A stretch of DNA of 50,497 bases. It comes from Burkholderia sp. Leaf177 (GTDB lineage Bacteria; Pseudomonadota; Gammaproteobacteria; Burkholderiales; Burkholderiaceae). The translations under genes were made by a program, and so were the position numbers. The stretch spans positions 1 through 50,497 of the forward strand of contig NZ_LMPF01000011.1 in NCBI RefSeq assembly GCF_001424345.1. Direction: 5' to 3'. The notes beneath the pieces were generated by a model that ran no database searches, was not told the DNA's origin, and was given only the letters and a program-made list of their open reading frames with translations. This document shows positions 34,693 through 44,087 of the stretch, piece after piece; position 1 is the first letter of the stretch; each line of letters begins with the position of its first letter.

Positions 34693-34722
34693 AATAAAAA
34701 GGGCCGCCTCGAAAGGCGGCCC
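34693..34722 (-). terminator. Intrinsic terminator after flgL
   Basis: On the minus strand gggccgcc-tttcga-ggcggccc (34722-34701) forms an 8-bp GC stem followed by tttttattt. It lies about 50 bp after the flgL stop and ends the flgK-flgL transcript. Confidence 0.88.
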
Positions 34723-34770
34723 GAAACACTTCCAACTACCCCCATCATTCCCCGTAATCCCTGCCTTGAA

Positions 34771-36024
34771 TCAACTGCTGATGTACTGGAACAGCGACAT
34801 CTTCTGAATCTGCGCAAACGCCTGCTGCGCGCCTTGAAGCGCATTCTGCGTCAACTCGTATTGGCTGATCGAACTGACCAGATTAATGCTCGTCAGGTCC
34901 TGCAATGAACTGGCGGTTTGCGTCGACGTCGTCTGCATCGCCGTCTGCGTTGCGGTGACTTCCTGCTCGCGGCCGCCAACCGATGCCTGCGTCGTCAGCA
35001 CGTTGTTGTACATGTTGTTGACCTTCGTGCCGCCCGTGGTCAGCGCGTTCTGCAACGTCGCCTGCGCGGTCGGATTGCCCGAGGTCGGCTGCTTCAGCGC
35101 GCTGATCAGCGAATCCAGCGTCGAGAAGATGTCGGTATCGGAGGCATTGCCGGTGTTGGCCGGCGCGACCGTGAACTTGTCGCCGTCGGCCGGCGCACCG
35201 TCGATCGCCACTTTCTCTCCGCCACCCAGCGCAATGTCCTGCTTTGCCACATACGGCGTCGCGGGCGTGACCACGGCGCCGCTCTGGTCCGTGACCGTGT
35301 AAGTCGTGGTGGCCGTGGCGCCGGTGCCGGTGGTCGCGAACGCGATCGTGTAAGTCGATGCATTGCCCGCGTCGCCCCGGTTGCTGACGTTGACCGGGCC
35401 TATCGTGCCAGTACCCGTGTTGGCCGCCGCCGACGATGAAACCGGCACGCTTTCATTCGGCGACACACTTTGGAAAACGGTCGCGCCGTTGTCGGCTACG
35501 TTGATGGAACGGCCATCGGAAATTTGCACCTGGCGCTGGCCGTTGTCGCCGGCGTAGGTCGCGCCCGTGCCCGATGCATTGTCCGTGAACGGCTGCGTGG
35601 TGCCCTTGAAGCCCGAAAAGATGTAGTTGCCGTTGGCGTCGGTGGAATTGCTGAGCGTCATCAGGTTGTCGCGATAACCCTGCAACTGGGTCGCGATGGA
35701 CGCACGGTCGGTATCGTTGAGCGCGCCGCTGCCCGAACGGTTCACGAGCGTCTGAATGCTCTGCACCACGTTGCCAATGCTCGTCAGCGTTGCGTCTTCC
35801 TGCTGCAACGAGGTCAGTGCAGCCGTCTGGTTGGTGCTGTACTGAGAAAGCGTGGCGGACTGGCTGCTCAGCTGCACGGCTTGCGCGGCGCCGAGGGGAT
35901 CGTCGGACGCGCTCTGGATTCTCTTGCCCGACGAAATCTGCGCGTACTGCGCGGCGAGCGACGCTTGCTGGTCGCTCATCGTCGCGACGTTCATCGTGAA
36001 GTACTGCGAGCTGGAAATACGCAT
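34771..36024 (-). CDS. flgL: Flagellar hook-filament junction protein FlgL (HAP3)
   Basis: Exported junction protein of 417 residues between hook-associated protein 1 and the filament. The flagellin-like N-terminus is clear (MRISSSQYFTMNVATMSDQQ and SSGKRIQSASDDPLGAAQAV), as is the C-terminal helix ELTQNALQGAQQAFAQIQKM. The central domain is glycine/threonine-rich and longer than in E. coli FlgL (317 residues). It follows flgK by 10 bp and shares its sigma-28 promoter. Confidence 0.95.
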   Translation of the reverse strand: MRISSSQYFTMNVATMSDQQASLAAQYAQISSGKRIQSASDDPLGAAQAVQLSSQSATLSQYSTNQTAALTSLQQEDATLTSIGNVVQSIQTLVNRSGSGALNDTDRASIATQLQGYRDNLMTLSNSTDANGNYIFSGFKGTTQPFTDNASGTGATYAGDNGQRQVQISDGRSINVADNGATVFQSVSPNESVPVSSSAAANTGTGTIGPVNVSNRGDAGNASTYTIAFATTGTGATATTTYTVTDQSGAVVTPATPYVAKQDIALGGGEKVAIDGAPADGDKFTVAPANTGNASDTDIFSTLDSLISALKQPTSGNPTAQATLQNALTTGGTKVNNMYNNVLTTQASVGGREQEVTATQTAMQTTSTQTASSLQDLTSINLVSSISQYELTQNALQGAQQAFAQIQKMSLFQYISS

Positions 36025-36034
36025 CGTGAAAACC

Positions 36035-37984
36035 TCAGTTGAAGATGCCGAGCAGTGTCTGGAACAGCGACGAAGCCGTCTGGATAACCTTGCTGTTGGC
36101 CTGATAAAGCTGCTGGTACTGGATCAGGTTGGCGGCTTCCTCGTTCAGGTTCACGCCCGATACCGCCTGTTGCGCCGACGTCGCCTGGTTAAGCACCGCG
36201 GTCGCCGACGTGCTCGACGCCTTCAGCGCGTTCGTCTGGTTGCCGATCTGGTTGACGAAGTTCGCGTATGAGCTCGTCAAGGTGTCGGTGCCGCCGTTCA
36301 TCGACTTCGCGGTGCCGAGGTTCGCCATGGCGAGCGCGTTGCTGCCGTCGCTCGTGCCGCCTTTGTTCACGGCGATGGTGAAGCTGTCGCCCGTCGAAGG
36401 CGTGCCGTTGACGGTCGCGCTCACGCCCGTGCCGTTGGAGACGGTGAGGCCCTTCGTAGGGTCGTACGGGAACGCGGTGCCGGCCGGGACCACGGTGCTG
36501 TCCGGCAACGTGATCGCCACGTTCGACGTCATGGTGCCGCTGGTCGAGTTGTAGGTCAGCTTGATGTCGGTCGGCATCGTGTATCCCGCCGTGACCGTCG
36601 CCGCCGAGATCTTGCCCGTGCCCGTGTTACCCGTTCCCGCCGAAGCCACAGCCGGCGAAGCCGCGGCAATCGCCGACGCATTCGAGTTGCTGAGGGAAAA
36701 GTTATCGAGGGAACCGCGCGTTGGCAGGATGGTGAACGAATCGCCTTTTGTCATCGATCCGCTTGCAATCGATATGTTCATGCCCGCAATCGTGCCGCTC
36801 GTCGCGGGGCTTGCAAACTGGCCGACGACCGCGCCCGAAGAACGGTCGGTGAGCGTGTAGTTCGAGCCGTCGAAGCCGAGCGAATAATCGCCGGTCGGCG
36901 GCTGCGTGCCGTCGGCAATGGAAACGTTCAGCGCCGCGGTGCCGGCGTTGCGCGAGTTGGCGTAGACGGTCGGGCTGCCGGTCGAGAACAACGCACCGCC
37001 GGGGTTGCCATTCAGGTCGACGCCGAGTTCGTTCTGGTTGTTCAGTTGCGTGGCGAAGCTGGTCGCGATGGCACCGAGCTTGGCCTGCGCCGGATCGAGC
37101 GACTGGCTGCGAAAATCGAGCAAGCCGCCGATAGTGCCGCCGCCGCTGAACATGGAGTCCGGCAAGTATTGGGTTTGTTTGGCGGTTTGCGTGGAACCGT
37201 CGGCCGAGGCGTACGCAATCGACAATTCGCTCGGATCCGATGGCGAAGGCGCCGTCGTCAACTGGTACGAACTGCTGCCGGCAACCAACGGCTGGCCGTT
37301 GCCAAACGATACGTTGTAGCCGCTGTTGTTCGTGTTGACCTGGACGCTCACGAGCTGGCTCAAATTCGATACCGCGAGATCGCGCTGGTCGAGCAACTGG
37401 TTCGGCGGCTGGCCGGCCGAACTCGCCGTGGCAATCTGCACGTTGAGATCGGCGATCTGCTTGGCGTAGGTGTTCACCTGCGACACCGCGCTTTGCAGCG
37501 ACTGGTTCACGCCATCGCGCAACTGGTTGTACGTCGTGGCGGCGGCGTTCATCTGGTCGGAGAGCGATTGCGCGCTGCTCATCAGCGTTTGCCGCGTGGC
37601 CGTGGTTCCGGGGCTGTTCGCGACCGACTGCAAGCCCGTGAAATAGCTCGTGATTCCCGCGCCGATACCCGTGGTCGGATCGCCAACGAGGTTGTTCAGC
37701 TGCGACAGCATCGAGTAATACGTGTTCAGCGAACTGCTGTTCGACTGGCTGCTGTTCAGCTGTTTGGTCAGGAAATCGCTATAGGAACGCGTGACGGTTG
37801 CTGTCGTCACGCCTTGTCCGGCAAATCCCGATGCCGTGTATTGCCCGGACGATTCCTGATACACGGGGCGCTCGAGCGTATAGCCCGGCGTCGCCGCGTT
37901 GCTGATGTTCTGGCCGGTCGTCGTCAGTCCCCACTGGGCTGCATTGAGACCGCTCACGCCAATATCGAATAGGTTGCTGGACAT
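36035..37984 (-). CDS. flgK: Flagellar hook-associated protein FlgK (HAP1)
   Basis: First junction protein on the hook, 649 residues. The N-terminus SNLFDIGVSGLNAAQWGLTT followed by TTGQNISNAATPGYT is the rod/hook family signature. The C-terminus SGVNLNEEAANLIQYQQLYQ followed by ANSKVIQTASSLFQTLLG is typical of FlgK. The middle is about 100 residues longer than in E. coli. The start at 37984 was preferred to an upstream in-frame extension that would run through the sigma-28 promoter. Confidence 0.95.
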   Translation of the reverse strand: MSSNLFDIGVSGLNAAQWGLTTTGQNISNAATPGYTLERPVYQESSGQYTASGFAGQGVTTATVTRSYSDFLTKQLNSSQSNSSSLNTYYSMLSQLNNLVGDPTTGIGAGITSYFTGLQSVANSPGTTATRQTLMSSAQSLSDQMNAAATTYNQLRDGVNQSLQSAVSQVNTYAKQIADLNVQIATASSAGQPPNQLLDQRDLAVSNLSQLVSVQVNTNNSGYNVSFGNGQPLVAGSSSYQLTTAPSPSDPSELSIAYASADGSTQTAKQTQYLPDSMFSGGGTIGGLLDFRSQSLDPAQAKLGAIATSFATQLNNQNELGVDLNGNPGGALFSTGSPTVYANSRNAGTAALNVSIADGTQPPTGDYSLGFDGSNYTLTDRSSGAVVGQFASPATSGTIAGMNISIASGSMTKGDSFTILPTRGSLDNFSLSNSNASAIAAASPAVASAGTGNTGTGKISAATVTAGYTMPTDIKLTYNSTSGTMTSNVAITLPDSTVVPAGTAFPYDPTKGLTVSNGTGVSATVNGTPSTGDSFTIAVNKGGTSDGSNALAMANLGTAKSMNGGTDTLTSSYANFVNQIGNQTNALKASSTSATAVLNQATSAQQAVSGVNLNEEAANLIQYQQLYQANSKVIQTASSLFQTLLGIFN

Positions 37985-38040
37985 GCAAGGAATCCTGGTA
38001 AAGGCATGAGCCCCGGCTCGCCACGTGGCGACACTGATGT

Positions 38041-38067
38041 TTATCGGCCGATATGGATAAAAGTTGA
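38041..38067 (-). promoter_or_regulatory. Sigma-28 (FliA) promoter for flgK-flgL
   Basis: Minus-strand TCAACTTT, an 11-bp spacer and GCCGATAA. The -10 (38041-38048) matches the consensus perfectly; the -35 (38060-38067) matches TAAAGTTT at five of eight positions. flgK begins 57 bp downstream. Confidence 0.88.
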
Positions 38068-38273
38068 GGTACAAGCGGCTTTTTATCGCCGACGTCCCAC
38101 GCCGCAAGCGCACTGCGCCTTGTCCGGATTATTCATCGGCGCGACCGGATGCAATCCGTGAAGCAGCGGGGCAATTGGGGGCTAATTCAGCGGATGGAGC
38201 CAGATAAACCCGCGACGTTACGGGAACGACGTAACGCGATGAAGCGACGCAACAGGAACAAACCCCGCGCCGA

Positions 38274-38302
38274 TAAAAAAGCCCGCGGCATGACCACGGG
38301 CT
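38274..38302 (-). terminator. Intrinsic terminator after ycgR
   Basis: On the minus strand agcccgtgg pairs with ccgcgggct (one G-T pair) over a 5-nt loop and is followed by tttttt. It lies 25 bp after the ycgR stop. Confidence 0.85.
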
Positions 38303-38326
38303 CGTATGCAAACTCAGCGCGCAGAT

Positions 38327-39082
38327 TCAACGCGCGAGCGAACGCCGTTTCATCTCGAGCTGCGTGATCAAGCGCTGCAAAGTGTTTTCCGCCGATCCCG
38401 GCAGGCTCATGAACTTGAAGCCCAGCGTATAACGCCGGTCGCCTTTCGCGTTGATGATTTGCCGGTTCGACATGAGTTGCACGTCGAGCACGACCTTGCC
38501 CGGGTTGCTGAAATGCAGTTCCACGTCTTTCAGGATCACGCCGACTTCCAGCGCGGCCACGCGTTCGTCCATGGTCCGCAGCGCCACGCCGCCCAGCGAC
38601 AGATCGTTGACTTCAAACCGGAAACGCTCGCCGCTTGGCAACGTGCCACTGCAGATATACGGATCGAGCACCGGCGCTTCCACGCGAAAATACTCGCGCC
38701 GCTGCATGTAGAACAGCACCGGAGGAAAGTCCGCTTCGAACGCCGGATTGCCTTCGAAAACGATTTCACGCGGCGTGCCGGTCGCGAACTCCACGCGCAC
38801 GCCATCCGGGCTCGCGCTGAACATCAGGTTTTCGGTCGCGAGAACAGCCGTGTTCTCTTCGGCAACCGCGCCCCAGTCGAACACGAACGTTTGCGCGGCA
38901 GGATTCACGTCGAGCAGGCGCGTCACGATCTGCCCGCCGCCATGTTCGACCGTCAGGAAATCGCCTCGATTGACGAGGTTGCGTAGTGATACACCGATTT
39001 CCAGCGGATTCCGCCTGCCAAAATCGGGATGGTCGGACTCGTCGTCAGCGATGTCGGAACCGTTCGACTCGTTCATGTTCAT
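38327..39082 (-). CDS. ycgR: Flagellar brake protein YcgR (PilZ domain)
   Basis: Binds cyclic di-GMP and slows the motor through FliG/MotA contact. From the ATG at 39082 it has 251 residues: an N-terminal YcgR domain (about 25-122) and a C-terminal PilZ domain. Both c-di-GMP motifs are intact: R129-x3-R133 in RREYFR and DxSxxG at D160, S162, G165 in NDLSLGGVAL. A second ATG 6 bp later is possible, and neither start has a strong Shine-Dalgarno sequence. It stands between flgK and flgJ on the same strand with its own terminator. Confidence 0.9.
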   Translation of the reverse strand: MNMNESNGSDIADDESDHPDFGRRNPLEIGVSLRNLVNRGDFLTVEHGGGQIVTRLLDVNPAAQTFVFDWGAVAEENTAVLATENLMFSASPDGVRVEFATGTPREIVFEGNPAFEADFPPVLFYMQRREYFRVEAPVLDPYICSGTLPSGERFRFEVNDLSLGGVALRTMDERVAALEVGVILKDVELHFSNPGKVVLDVQLMSNRQIINAKGDRRYTLGFKFMSLPGSAENTLQRLITQLEMKRRSLAR

Positions 39083-39489
39083 GGGCTTGCCGTGTTCGTT
39101 TGCTCGTGCCGCCCCGGCTATCAAGTCCGGTGGCGTCCAACCGGACCATTAGATCCGGCACTTCGGTGTTCCATTTAGCGGCAACAGGGATGGATTATTT
39201 AGGGCTGACTGCAAAAATTTCCCAAAAACCCGTCTTTACCCCTGATTAACCCCTATTTCGCAACCGAAAACGTCAAAATCGCACGAAAAGAAACAAACTC
39301 GATCTCAGCCCCATTTCTATGCGGCTCGGCCGGCAGTCCGTCCCGCGCAACACATTTTGCGGGAACGGGACGCCGGCCGGCTTAGTCTTCTATTGCGACA
39401 TTGGCCCCGTCGCTTCTGACACATTACTCGTATTACCAATGTTCCACCGGGAAAATTGCAGCAAAACGCGCGCCAGTGTGCACGCTTCG
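39083..39489. other. Spacer ycgR / flgJ
   Basis: A 407-bp gap without a gene. It contains the large GC-rich inverted repeat at 39327-39380 and, nearer ycgR, an A/T-rich stretch that probably holds the ycgR promoter. No sigma-28 site is recognisable for ycgR. Confidence 0.5.
39327..39380. terminator. Long GC-rich inverted repeat after flgJ
   Basis: cggccggcagtccgtcccgc (39327-39346) pairs with gcgggaacgggacgccggccg (39359-39379) with few mismatches and a short loop. It lies 110 bp after the flgJ stop. No clear T run follows on either strand, so it may be a Rho-assisted 3' end or a structural repeat for the flgB-flgJ transcript. Confidence 0.5.
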
Positions 39490-40509
39490 TCACGCAATGT
39501 GCTTCATGATGGAAATCAGCTTCTTCGCGTATTGCGGGTCGGTCGCGTATCCGGCCTTCTGCATGCCGTGCGCGAAACCGGCGGCATCGCGCGATGCTTC
39601 GACTACCGGCGCGTATCGCGGATTGCTCTTGAGCACGCTGGCGTAATCGGTGAGCGCGGATTCGTACGAGTCATACGCGCGGAACTTCTCCACCACTTTT
39701 TGTGGTTTGCCGTTCACGTATTCGGTCGTCACGGCGTTGGTGGTCTTGCCTGTCCAGTCGCTCGTTGCCTTGATGCCGAACACGTTGTGGCTCGTGCTGC
39801 CATCGGCATTCTTGATTTCGCGCTTGCCCCAGCCGGACTCCAGCGCCGCTTGTCCGATGATGAACCGCGCCGGAATTCCCGTCGCCGCGCTGGCCGCCTG
39901 CGCGGGCGCTGCAAGCCGGTCCACGAAGCCCGCCACCTTGTCCGATCCCACGCCGCGTGCCGGCGGTTCCAGCGCGCTGTTGGCGCTGTAGCCCTTGCCC
40001 TGCAACGCGTCCTTCGATGTCCCCGATGCCGCCGCGTTCGCGTAGGCCTTCGCCATGGCGTTCATCGCGGCAATGTTGCCGGCGTTCGCGCTGCTGTCGG
40101 AACCGCCGCTGGCGCCAGTCGGGTCGAGGCTCGAAGCCGATCCGGCGCCCGCGTTGCGCATCAGTTGCTTGAGCATCATGTCGGCCACGCCGATGCCCTT
40201 CGAGCCCATGTTTTGCGCCATCTGCTGGTCGAGCATGGACGTGAAGGTGGCGGTGTCGTGGGAATCGAAAGGGCTGTCGGACGGCGTCGCTTCACGCATG
40301 CTTTTGAGCATCATCTGCGTGAAAACCGTGTCGAACTGCTTGGCCGCCGCCTTCAAACCCGCCTGCGGCGAGGCGTTGGCCTGGGCGCGCATGGCGTCGA
40401 AACCTTGCACGTCGAGCGCGAACCGGTTCGATAAAGAATTCAGGCCGCCGCTCGTATCCGAGCCACTCAGTGAAGCCAGCGTGCTGTTTGCCGTCCCGTT
40501 CGCGTTCAT
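39490..40509 (-). CDS. flgJ: Flagellar rod cap / peptidoglycan hydrolase FlgJ
   Basis: A 339-residue two-domain protein. The N-terminal rod-binding part (about 45-120) has AAAKQFDTVFTQMMLKSMRE. The C-terminal glucosaminidase domain (about 185-335) has IGQAALESGWGKREI with the catalytic glutamate and the conserved FRAYDSYESALTDYASVL. It digests peptidoglycan to let the rod pass. Between the domains is an alanine/serine/glycine-rich linker. Last gene of flgBCDEFGHIJ, 12 bp after flgI. Confidence 0.95.
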   Translation of the reverse strand: MNANGTANSTLASLSGSDTSGGLNSLSNRFALDVQGFDAMRAQANASPQAGLKAAAKQFDTVFTQMMLKSMREATPSDSPFDSHDTATFTSMLDQQMAQNMGSKGIGVADMMLKQLMRNAGAGSASSLDPTGASGGSDSSANAGNIAAMNAMAKAYANAAASGTSKDALQGKGYSANSALEPPARGVGSDKVAGFVDRLAAPAQAASAATGIPARFIIGQAALESGWGKREIKNADGSTSHNVFGIKATSDWTGKTTNAVTTEYVNGKPQKVVEKFRAYDSYESALTDYASVLKSNPRYAPVVEASRDAAGFAHGMQKAGYATDPQYAKKLISIMKHIA

Positions 40510-40521
40510 GTGCGATTGTCC

Positions 40522-41646
40522 TTATATGATTTCCAGGTCGGCGCGCAAGGCGCCTGCTGCTTTCATCGACTGGAGGATCGAGATAAGATCCGCCGGCGTT
40601 GCGCCGAGCGCGTTGAGCGCCTTCACCACTTCGGCGAGCGTGGCGCTTGCCGCGACCGTCTTGAGCGCGCCCGAGTCCTGCTTCAACTGAATATTCGATT
40701 GCCGCGCGGCGACCGTCTGGCCGTTCGAAAACGCGCCCGGCTGGCTCACGGCGGTTTGCGTGTTGATCACGACCGACAGATTGCCGTGCGCGACCGCGCA
40801 GTTCTGCAACGTCACCATCTGGTTCATCACGATAGAACCCGTGCGCGCGTTCAGGATCACCTTGGCGGCGGCTTGCGACGGACGGACATCGATATTCTCG
40901 AGCTGCGCCATGAACGACACCTGGCTCGTCGGGTCGGTCGGAGCGTGCAGCTGGATCGTGCGGCCGTCGAGTGCGACTGCCGTGCCCATGCCGAACTGGT
41001 TGTTCACCGCCGCCACGATCTTCTGCGCGTTATCGAAGTCCATGTCGCGCAGTTCCATCTGCATGGTGCCGCCGGGTTGCGTGAAGTTGCTCGGCACCGC
41101 GCGTTCAACGAGCGCGCCGCCCGAAATCCGGCCCGCGCCCAGCGAGTTGACCTGGACCTTGCTGCCGTTCGCGCTCGCGCCCGCGCCGCCGATCACCACG
41201 TTGCCCTGCGCCATGGCATAAACCTGGCCGTCAGCGCCTTTGAGCGGCGCCATCAGCAGCGTGCCGCCGCGCAAGCTCTTGGCATTTCCCAGCGATGAAA
41301 CCGTGACATCGATTGCTTCGCCCGGCCGCGCGAACGGCGGCAGAACCGCGGTGACCATCACGGCTGCGACGTTCTTCAGCTGCATGTTCTGCGTGGTCGC
41401 CGGGTTCAGCGTGATGCCGAGATTGCCCAGCATGTTGGTCAAGCTTTGCGTGGTGAACGGCGTTTGCGATGTCTGGTCGCCGGTTCCATCGAGGCCGACA
41501 ACGAGGCCGTAGCCGATCAGCTGATTGTCACGCACGCCCTGAAAGGAGACGAGGTCCTTCAGGCGTTCGGCTTGCGCCGCTTGCGGCAGCACGGCGGCCA
41601 AAGCCAGGGCGAGCGCGCCAAAACAAAAACGGAGAGCGAATTTCAT
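40522..41646 (-). CDS. flgI: Flagellar P-ring protein FlgI
   Basis: Periplasmic P-ring subunit of 374 residues with a Sec signal peptide (1-26, ending AQA). The family core follows at once ([20 protein letters not shown], then [20 protein letters not shown]). The C-terminus [20 protein letters not shown] matches FlgI closely. It is 2 bp downstream of flgH. Confidence 0.96.
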   Translation of the reverse strand: MKFALRFCFGALALALAAVLPQAAQAERLKDLVSFQGVRDNQLIGYGLVVGLDGTGDQTSQTPFTTQSLTNMLGNLGITLNPATTQNMQLKNVAAVMVTAVLPPFARPGEAIDVTVSSLGNAKSLRGGTLLMAPLKGADGQVYAMAQGNVVIGGAGASANGSKVQVNSLGAGRISGGALVERAVPSNFTQPGGTMQMELRDMDFDNAQKIVAAVNNQFGMGTAVALDGRTIQLHAPTDPTSQVSFMAQLENIDVRPSQAAAKVILNARTGSIVMNQMVTLQNCAVAHGNLSVVINTQTAVSQPGAFSNGQTVAARQSNIQLKQDSGALKTVAASATLAEVVKALNALGATPADLISILQSMKAAGALRADLEII

Positions 41647-41648
41647 GA

Positions 41649-42347
41649 TCAGAAGGGCGCCACGTTGAGGAAGAATCGCTGCAGCCAGCCCATGTTTTGC
41701 GATTCATCGATATAACCCTTCGCCGAATACTCGATCTTCGCGTCGGCGACTTGCGTCGAAAAGACGGTGTTGGCGCCGGAGATGGTCGTGGGATTGACCA
41801 CGCCGGAGAAGCGCACGAATTCGTTGCCCTGGTTGATGAGCATCTGCTTTTCGCCGCTCACGACCAGGTTGCCGTTCGGCAGCACGCCGGTGACGGTCAC
41901 GGTGAGCGTGCCGTTGAACGTGTTGGCCGCGCTCGCGCCGCCCGACCCGTTGAACTTCTGCGAACCGCTGGCCGAAAGGTTGGTGTTGTTGAAAAGGCCG
42001 CCGAAGATGCCTGGTGTTGTCGGCACGGCAAACGCCGCAGCGCTGCCGCGCGCTGCATTCGCCGCCGATGATTTCGTCGCGTTGACGTTTTCCGCGATCA
42101 CGATCGTCACGATGTCGCCCGTGTTGCGCGGCCGCTGGTCTTCGAACAGCGGCCGTCCAGCGTAGCCGGCGTTGTAGATCGCGCCCGGCGACTGCGTGTT
42201 CACGGGCGGCAAGGGCGGCCGAGCGGTCATCGGCTGCTGCGTGATCGGTTCTTTCGGCACGAGCCCGCACGCGCCGAGCGTGGCGGCGAAAACGCCCGCC
42301 AGCACGACGGTTGCAAAGCGGCGAAACGAGAAAGAAATGGGCGACAT
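41649..42347 (-). CDS. flgH: Flagellar L-ring lipoprotein FlgH
   Basis: Outer-membrane L-ring protein of 232 residues. From the ATG at 42347 the signal peptide ends in the lipobox LGAC with the acylated C27. The mature protein contains the family region [20 protein letters not shown] and the C-terminal [20 protein letters not shown]. An upstream in-frame ATG at 42380 would add 11 charged residues; the chosen start has aagga 8 nt upstream. Confidence 0.94.
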   Translation of the reverse strand: MSPISFSFRRFATVVLAGVFAATLGACGLVPKEPITQQPMTARPPLPPVNTQSPGAIYNAGYAGRPLFEDQRPRNTGDIVTIVIAENVNATKSSAANAARGSAAAFAVPTTPGIFGGLFNNTNLSASGSQKFNGSGGASAANTFNGTLTVTVTGVLPNGNLVVSGEKQMLINQGNEFVRFSGVVNPTTISGANTVFSTQVADAKIEYSAKGYIDESQNMGWLQRFFLNVAPF

Positions 42348-42405
42348 CTTCGTGATCCTTCGGAAATACGTATCAGGCATCGAGCCGTGAGGCTGCTCGA
42401 TCCCG

Positions 42406-43194
42406 TTAAACCTGCATCTGGCTGAGCGTTTGCAGCATCTGGTCCGACGTGGTCACGGCCTTGCTGTTGATTTCGTAGGCGCGCTGCGTCTGGATCATGT
42501 TCACGAGTTCCTGCACCACGTTCACATTCGATGCTTCCACGTAGCCCTGTTGCAACGTGCCGCTGCCGTTCAATCCCGGCGTGGTGACGTTCGGCACGCC
42601 TGAACCGTTGGTTTCGGAGAGCAGGTTTTCGCCTTTTGCATCGAGACCGGCGGGGTTTGCAAAGGTCGCGATCTGCAATTGCCCGACCGTGGTGTTAGCC
42701 GAACTGCCTTGTTGCGTGACCGTGACCGTGCCGTCCGAGCCGATGGTTAGACTCGTGTAGTTCGTCGGCAACGTGATGGCCGGCGAGACCGGATATCCGC
42801 TCGATGTCACCAGTTGGCCGGTCGGGCTCGCCTGGAACGAACCGTCGCGCGTGTAGGCCGTGGTTCCGTCGGGCATGGTCACCTGGAAGAAGCCGTTGCC
42901 GTTGATGGCTACGTCCTTCGAGTTGCCGGTCTGCGACAGCGCGCCCTGCGTGTAGAGACGTTCCGTTGCGACCTGTTGCACGCCCGTACCCAACTGGCTA
43001 CCCGAGGCGAGTTCCGTGGTTTGCGTGGAATTCGCGCCCGGCTGGCGGACGGTCTGATACAGCAAGTCTTCGAACACCGCGCGCGAACCCTTGAAGCCGT
43101 TCGTGCTGACGTTGGCGAGGTTGTTCGAGATCACGTCCATCTGCGATTGCTGCGCGTTCATGCCGGTTGCAGCGATGTAAAGAGAGCGGTTCAT
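42406..43194 (-). CDS. flgG: Distal rod protein FlgG
   Basis: Distal rod subunit of 262 residues, close to E. coli FlgG (260). It has the N-terminal rod motif [20 protein letters not shown] and the C-terminal helix [20 protein letters not shown]. It is separated from flgF by 90 bp that contain a 13-bp tandem repeat. Confidence 0.96.
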   Translation of the reverse strand: MNRSLYIAATGMNAQQSQMDVISNNLANVSTNGFKGSRAVFEDLLYQTVRQPGANSTQTTELASGSQLGTGVQQVATERLYTQGALSQTGNSKDVAINGNGFFQVTMPDGTTAYTRDGSFQASPTGQLVTSSGYPVSPAITLPTNYTSLTIGSDGTVTVTQQGSSANTTVGQLQIATFANPAGLDAKGENLLSETNGSGVPNVTTPGLNGSGTLQQGYVEASNVNVVQELVNMIQTQRAYEINSKAVTTSDQMLQTLSQMQV

Positions 43195-43215
43195 GTTTTT
43201 CTGGCCTTAGGCTTG

Positions 43216-43275
43216 AGCGAGATAAGCGAAATAAATCAGCGAAATAAGTAAGCGAGATAAATCAGCGAAACAAGC
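43216..43275. repeat. 13-bp tandem repeat between flgF and flgG
   Basis: Units agcgaaataaatc (43225), agcgaaataagta (43238), agcgagataaatc (43251) and a 12-bp agcgaaacaagc (43264), preceded by a 9-bp agcgagata (43216). They lie wholly in the flgF-flgG spacer, upstream of the flgG start. The units are AT-rich in a GC-rich region. Confidence 0.85.
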
Positions 43276-43284
43276 GGCGGCGGA

Positions 43285-44040
43285 TCAGCTGAAATCGAGC
43301 AGCTTGTTGGCTGACTGGTCCATCTGGTTCGCGGAATCGAGCATCTTGGTTTGCATCTGGAACTGGCGCGCGTTGGTGATCATGTCCACCATCGCGGAAA
43401 CCGCATTCACGTTGCTGCCTTCAAGCGATGCCGGCGCGACCGTCACAGCCGGATCGGCGTCGGCGGGATTGCCGTCGGCGGTGTGAAACAGACCGTCGTC
43501 GCCGCGCGAGATCGTCGCCGGATCGGGATTCACGAGCTTCAGCTGATCAACCGCGGCGATTGCCGTCGCCCGGTCGCCCGGACCAATCGCGCTCACCGTG
43601 CCGTCCTTGCCGATGGTGATTTCCGCGCCCGGCGGCACCGAGATCGGGCCGCCGGTGCCGATCACCGGCAGGTTGTTCGCCGTCACGATCTGCCCGTTCG
43701 CGTCCACATGCAGGTTGCCGGCGCGCGTGTAGGCTTCCGTGCCGTCGGCGGCCTGGACCGAAAGCCAGCCCGGCCCCTGAATGGCGACATCGAGCGGATT
43801 GCCGGTCTGCTGGACCGGACCCGGCGTGTAGTCGGCTGTCGGTGTCGATGCCAGCACGAAGGTGCGCGAACTCGGATCGCCGTTCGCATTGCCTTCGAAG
43901 CTCATCGGCACCTGACGGAACGCGGAGAGCTGCGCCTTGAAGCCCGTCGTCGACGCGTTGGCGAGGTTATTCGCCACCGTGCTCTGCTGTTCGAGCGACT
44001 GGGCGGCGCCGGTCATCGCGGTATAAATCAGACGGTCCAT
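43285..44040 (-). CDS. flgF: Proximal rod protein FlgF
   Basis: Rod subunit of 251 residues. N-terminal signature MDRLIYTAMTGAAQSLEQQS and NNLANASTTGFKAQLSAFRQ; C-terminal helix NVNAVSAMVDMITNARQFQM. Order and length are standard. It follows flgE by 47 bp. Confidence 0.95.
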   Translation of the reverse strand: MDRLIYTAMTGAAQSLEQQSTVANNLANASTTGFKAQLSAFRQVPMSFEGNANGDPSSRTFVLASTPTADYTPGPVQQTGNPLDVAIQGPGWLSVQAADGTEAYTRAGNLHVDANGQIVTANNLPVIGTGGPISVPPGAEITIGKDGTVSAIGPGDRATAIAAVDQLKLVNPDPATISRGDDGLFHTADGNPADADPAVTVAPASLEGSNVNAVSAMVDMITNARQFQMQTKMLDSANQMDQSANKLLDFS

Positions 44041-44087
44041 GCTGGCTCTCTCTCGCTTATGTGTCGCTAATGGTGCTTAAGCCGTGC

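Larger units (their letters stand above)
37985..38326. other. Spacer flgK / ycgR with promoter and terminator
   Basis: A 342-bp region without a gene. It contains the flgK sigma-28 promoter (38041-38067) and the ycgR terminator (38274-38302), listed separately; I see nothing else of note in it. Confidence 0.6.

Noticed and set aside
38263..38275. gccgataa on the plus strand near the ycgR terminator
   Set aside because: No -35-like sequence at the correct distance and no gene in that direction; the T-run complement belongs to the terminator.
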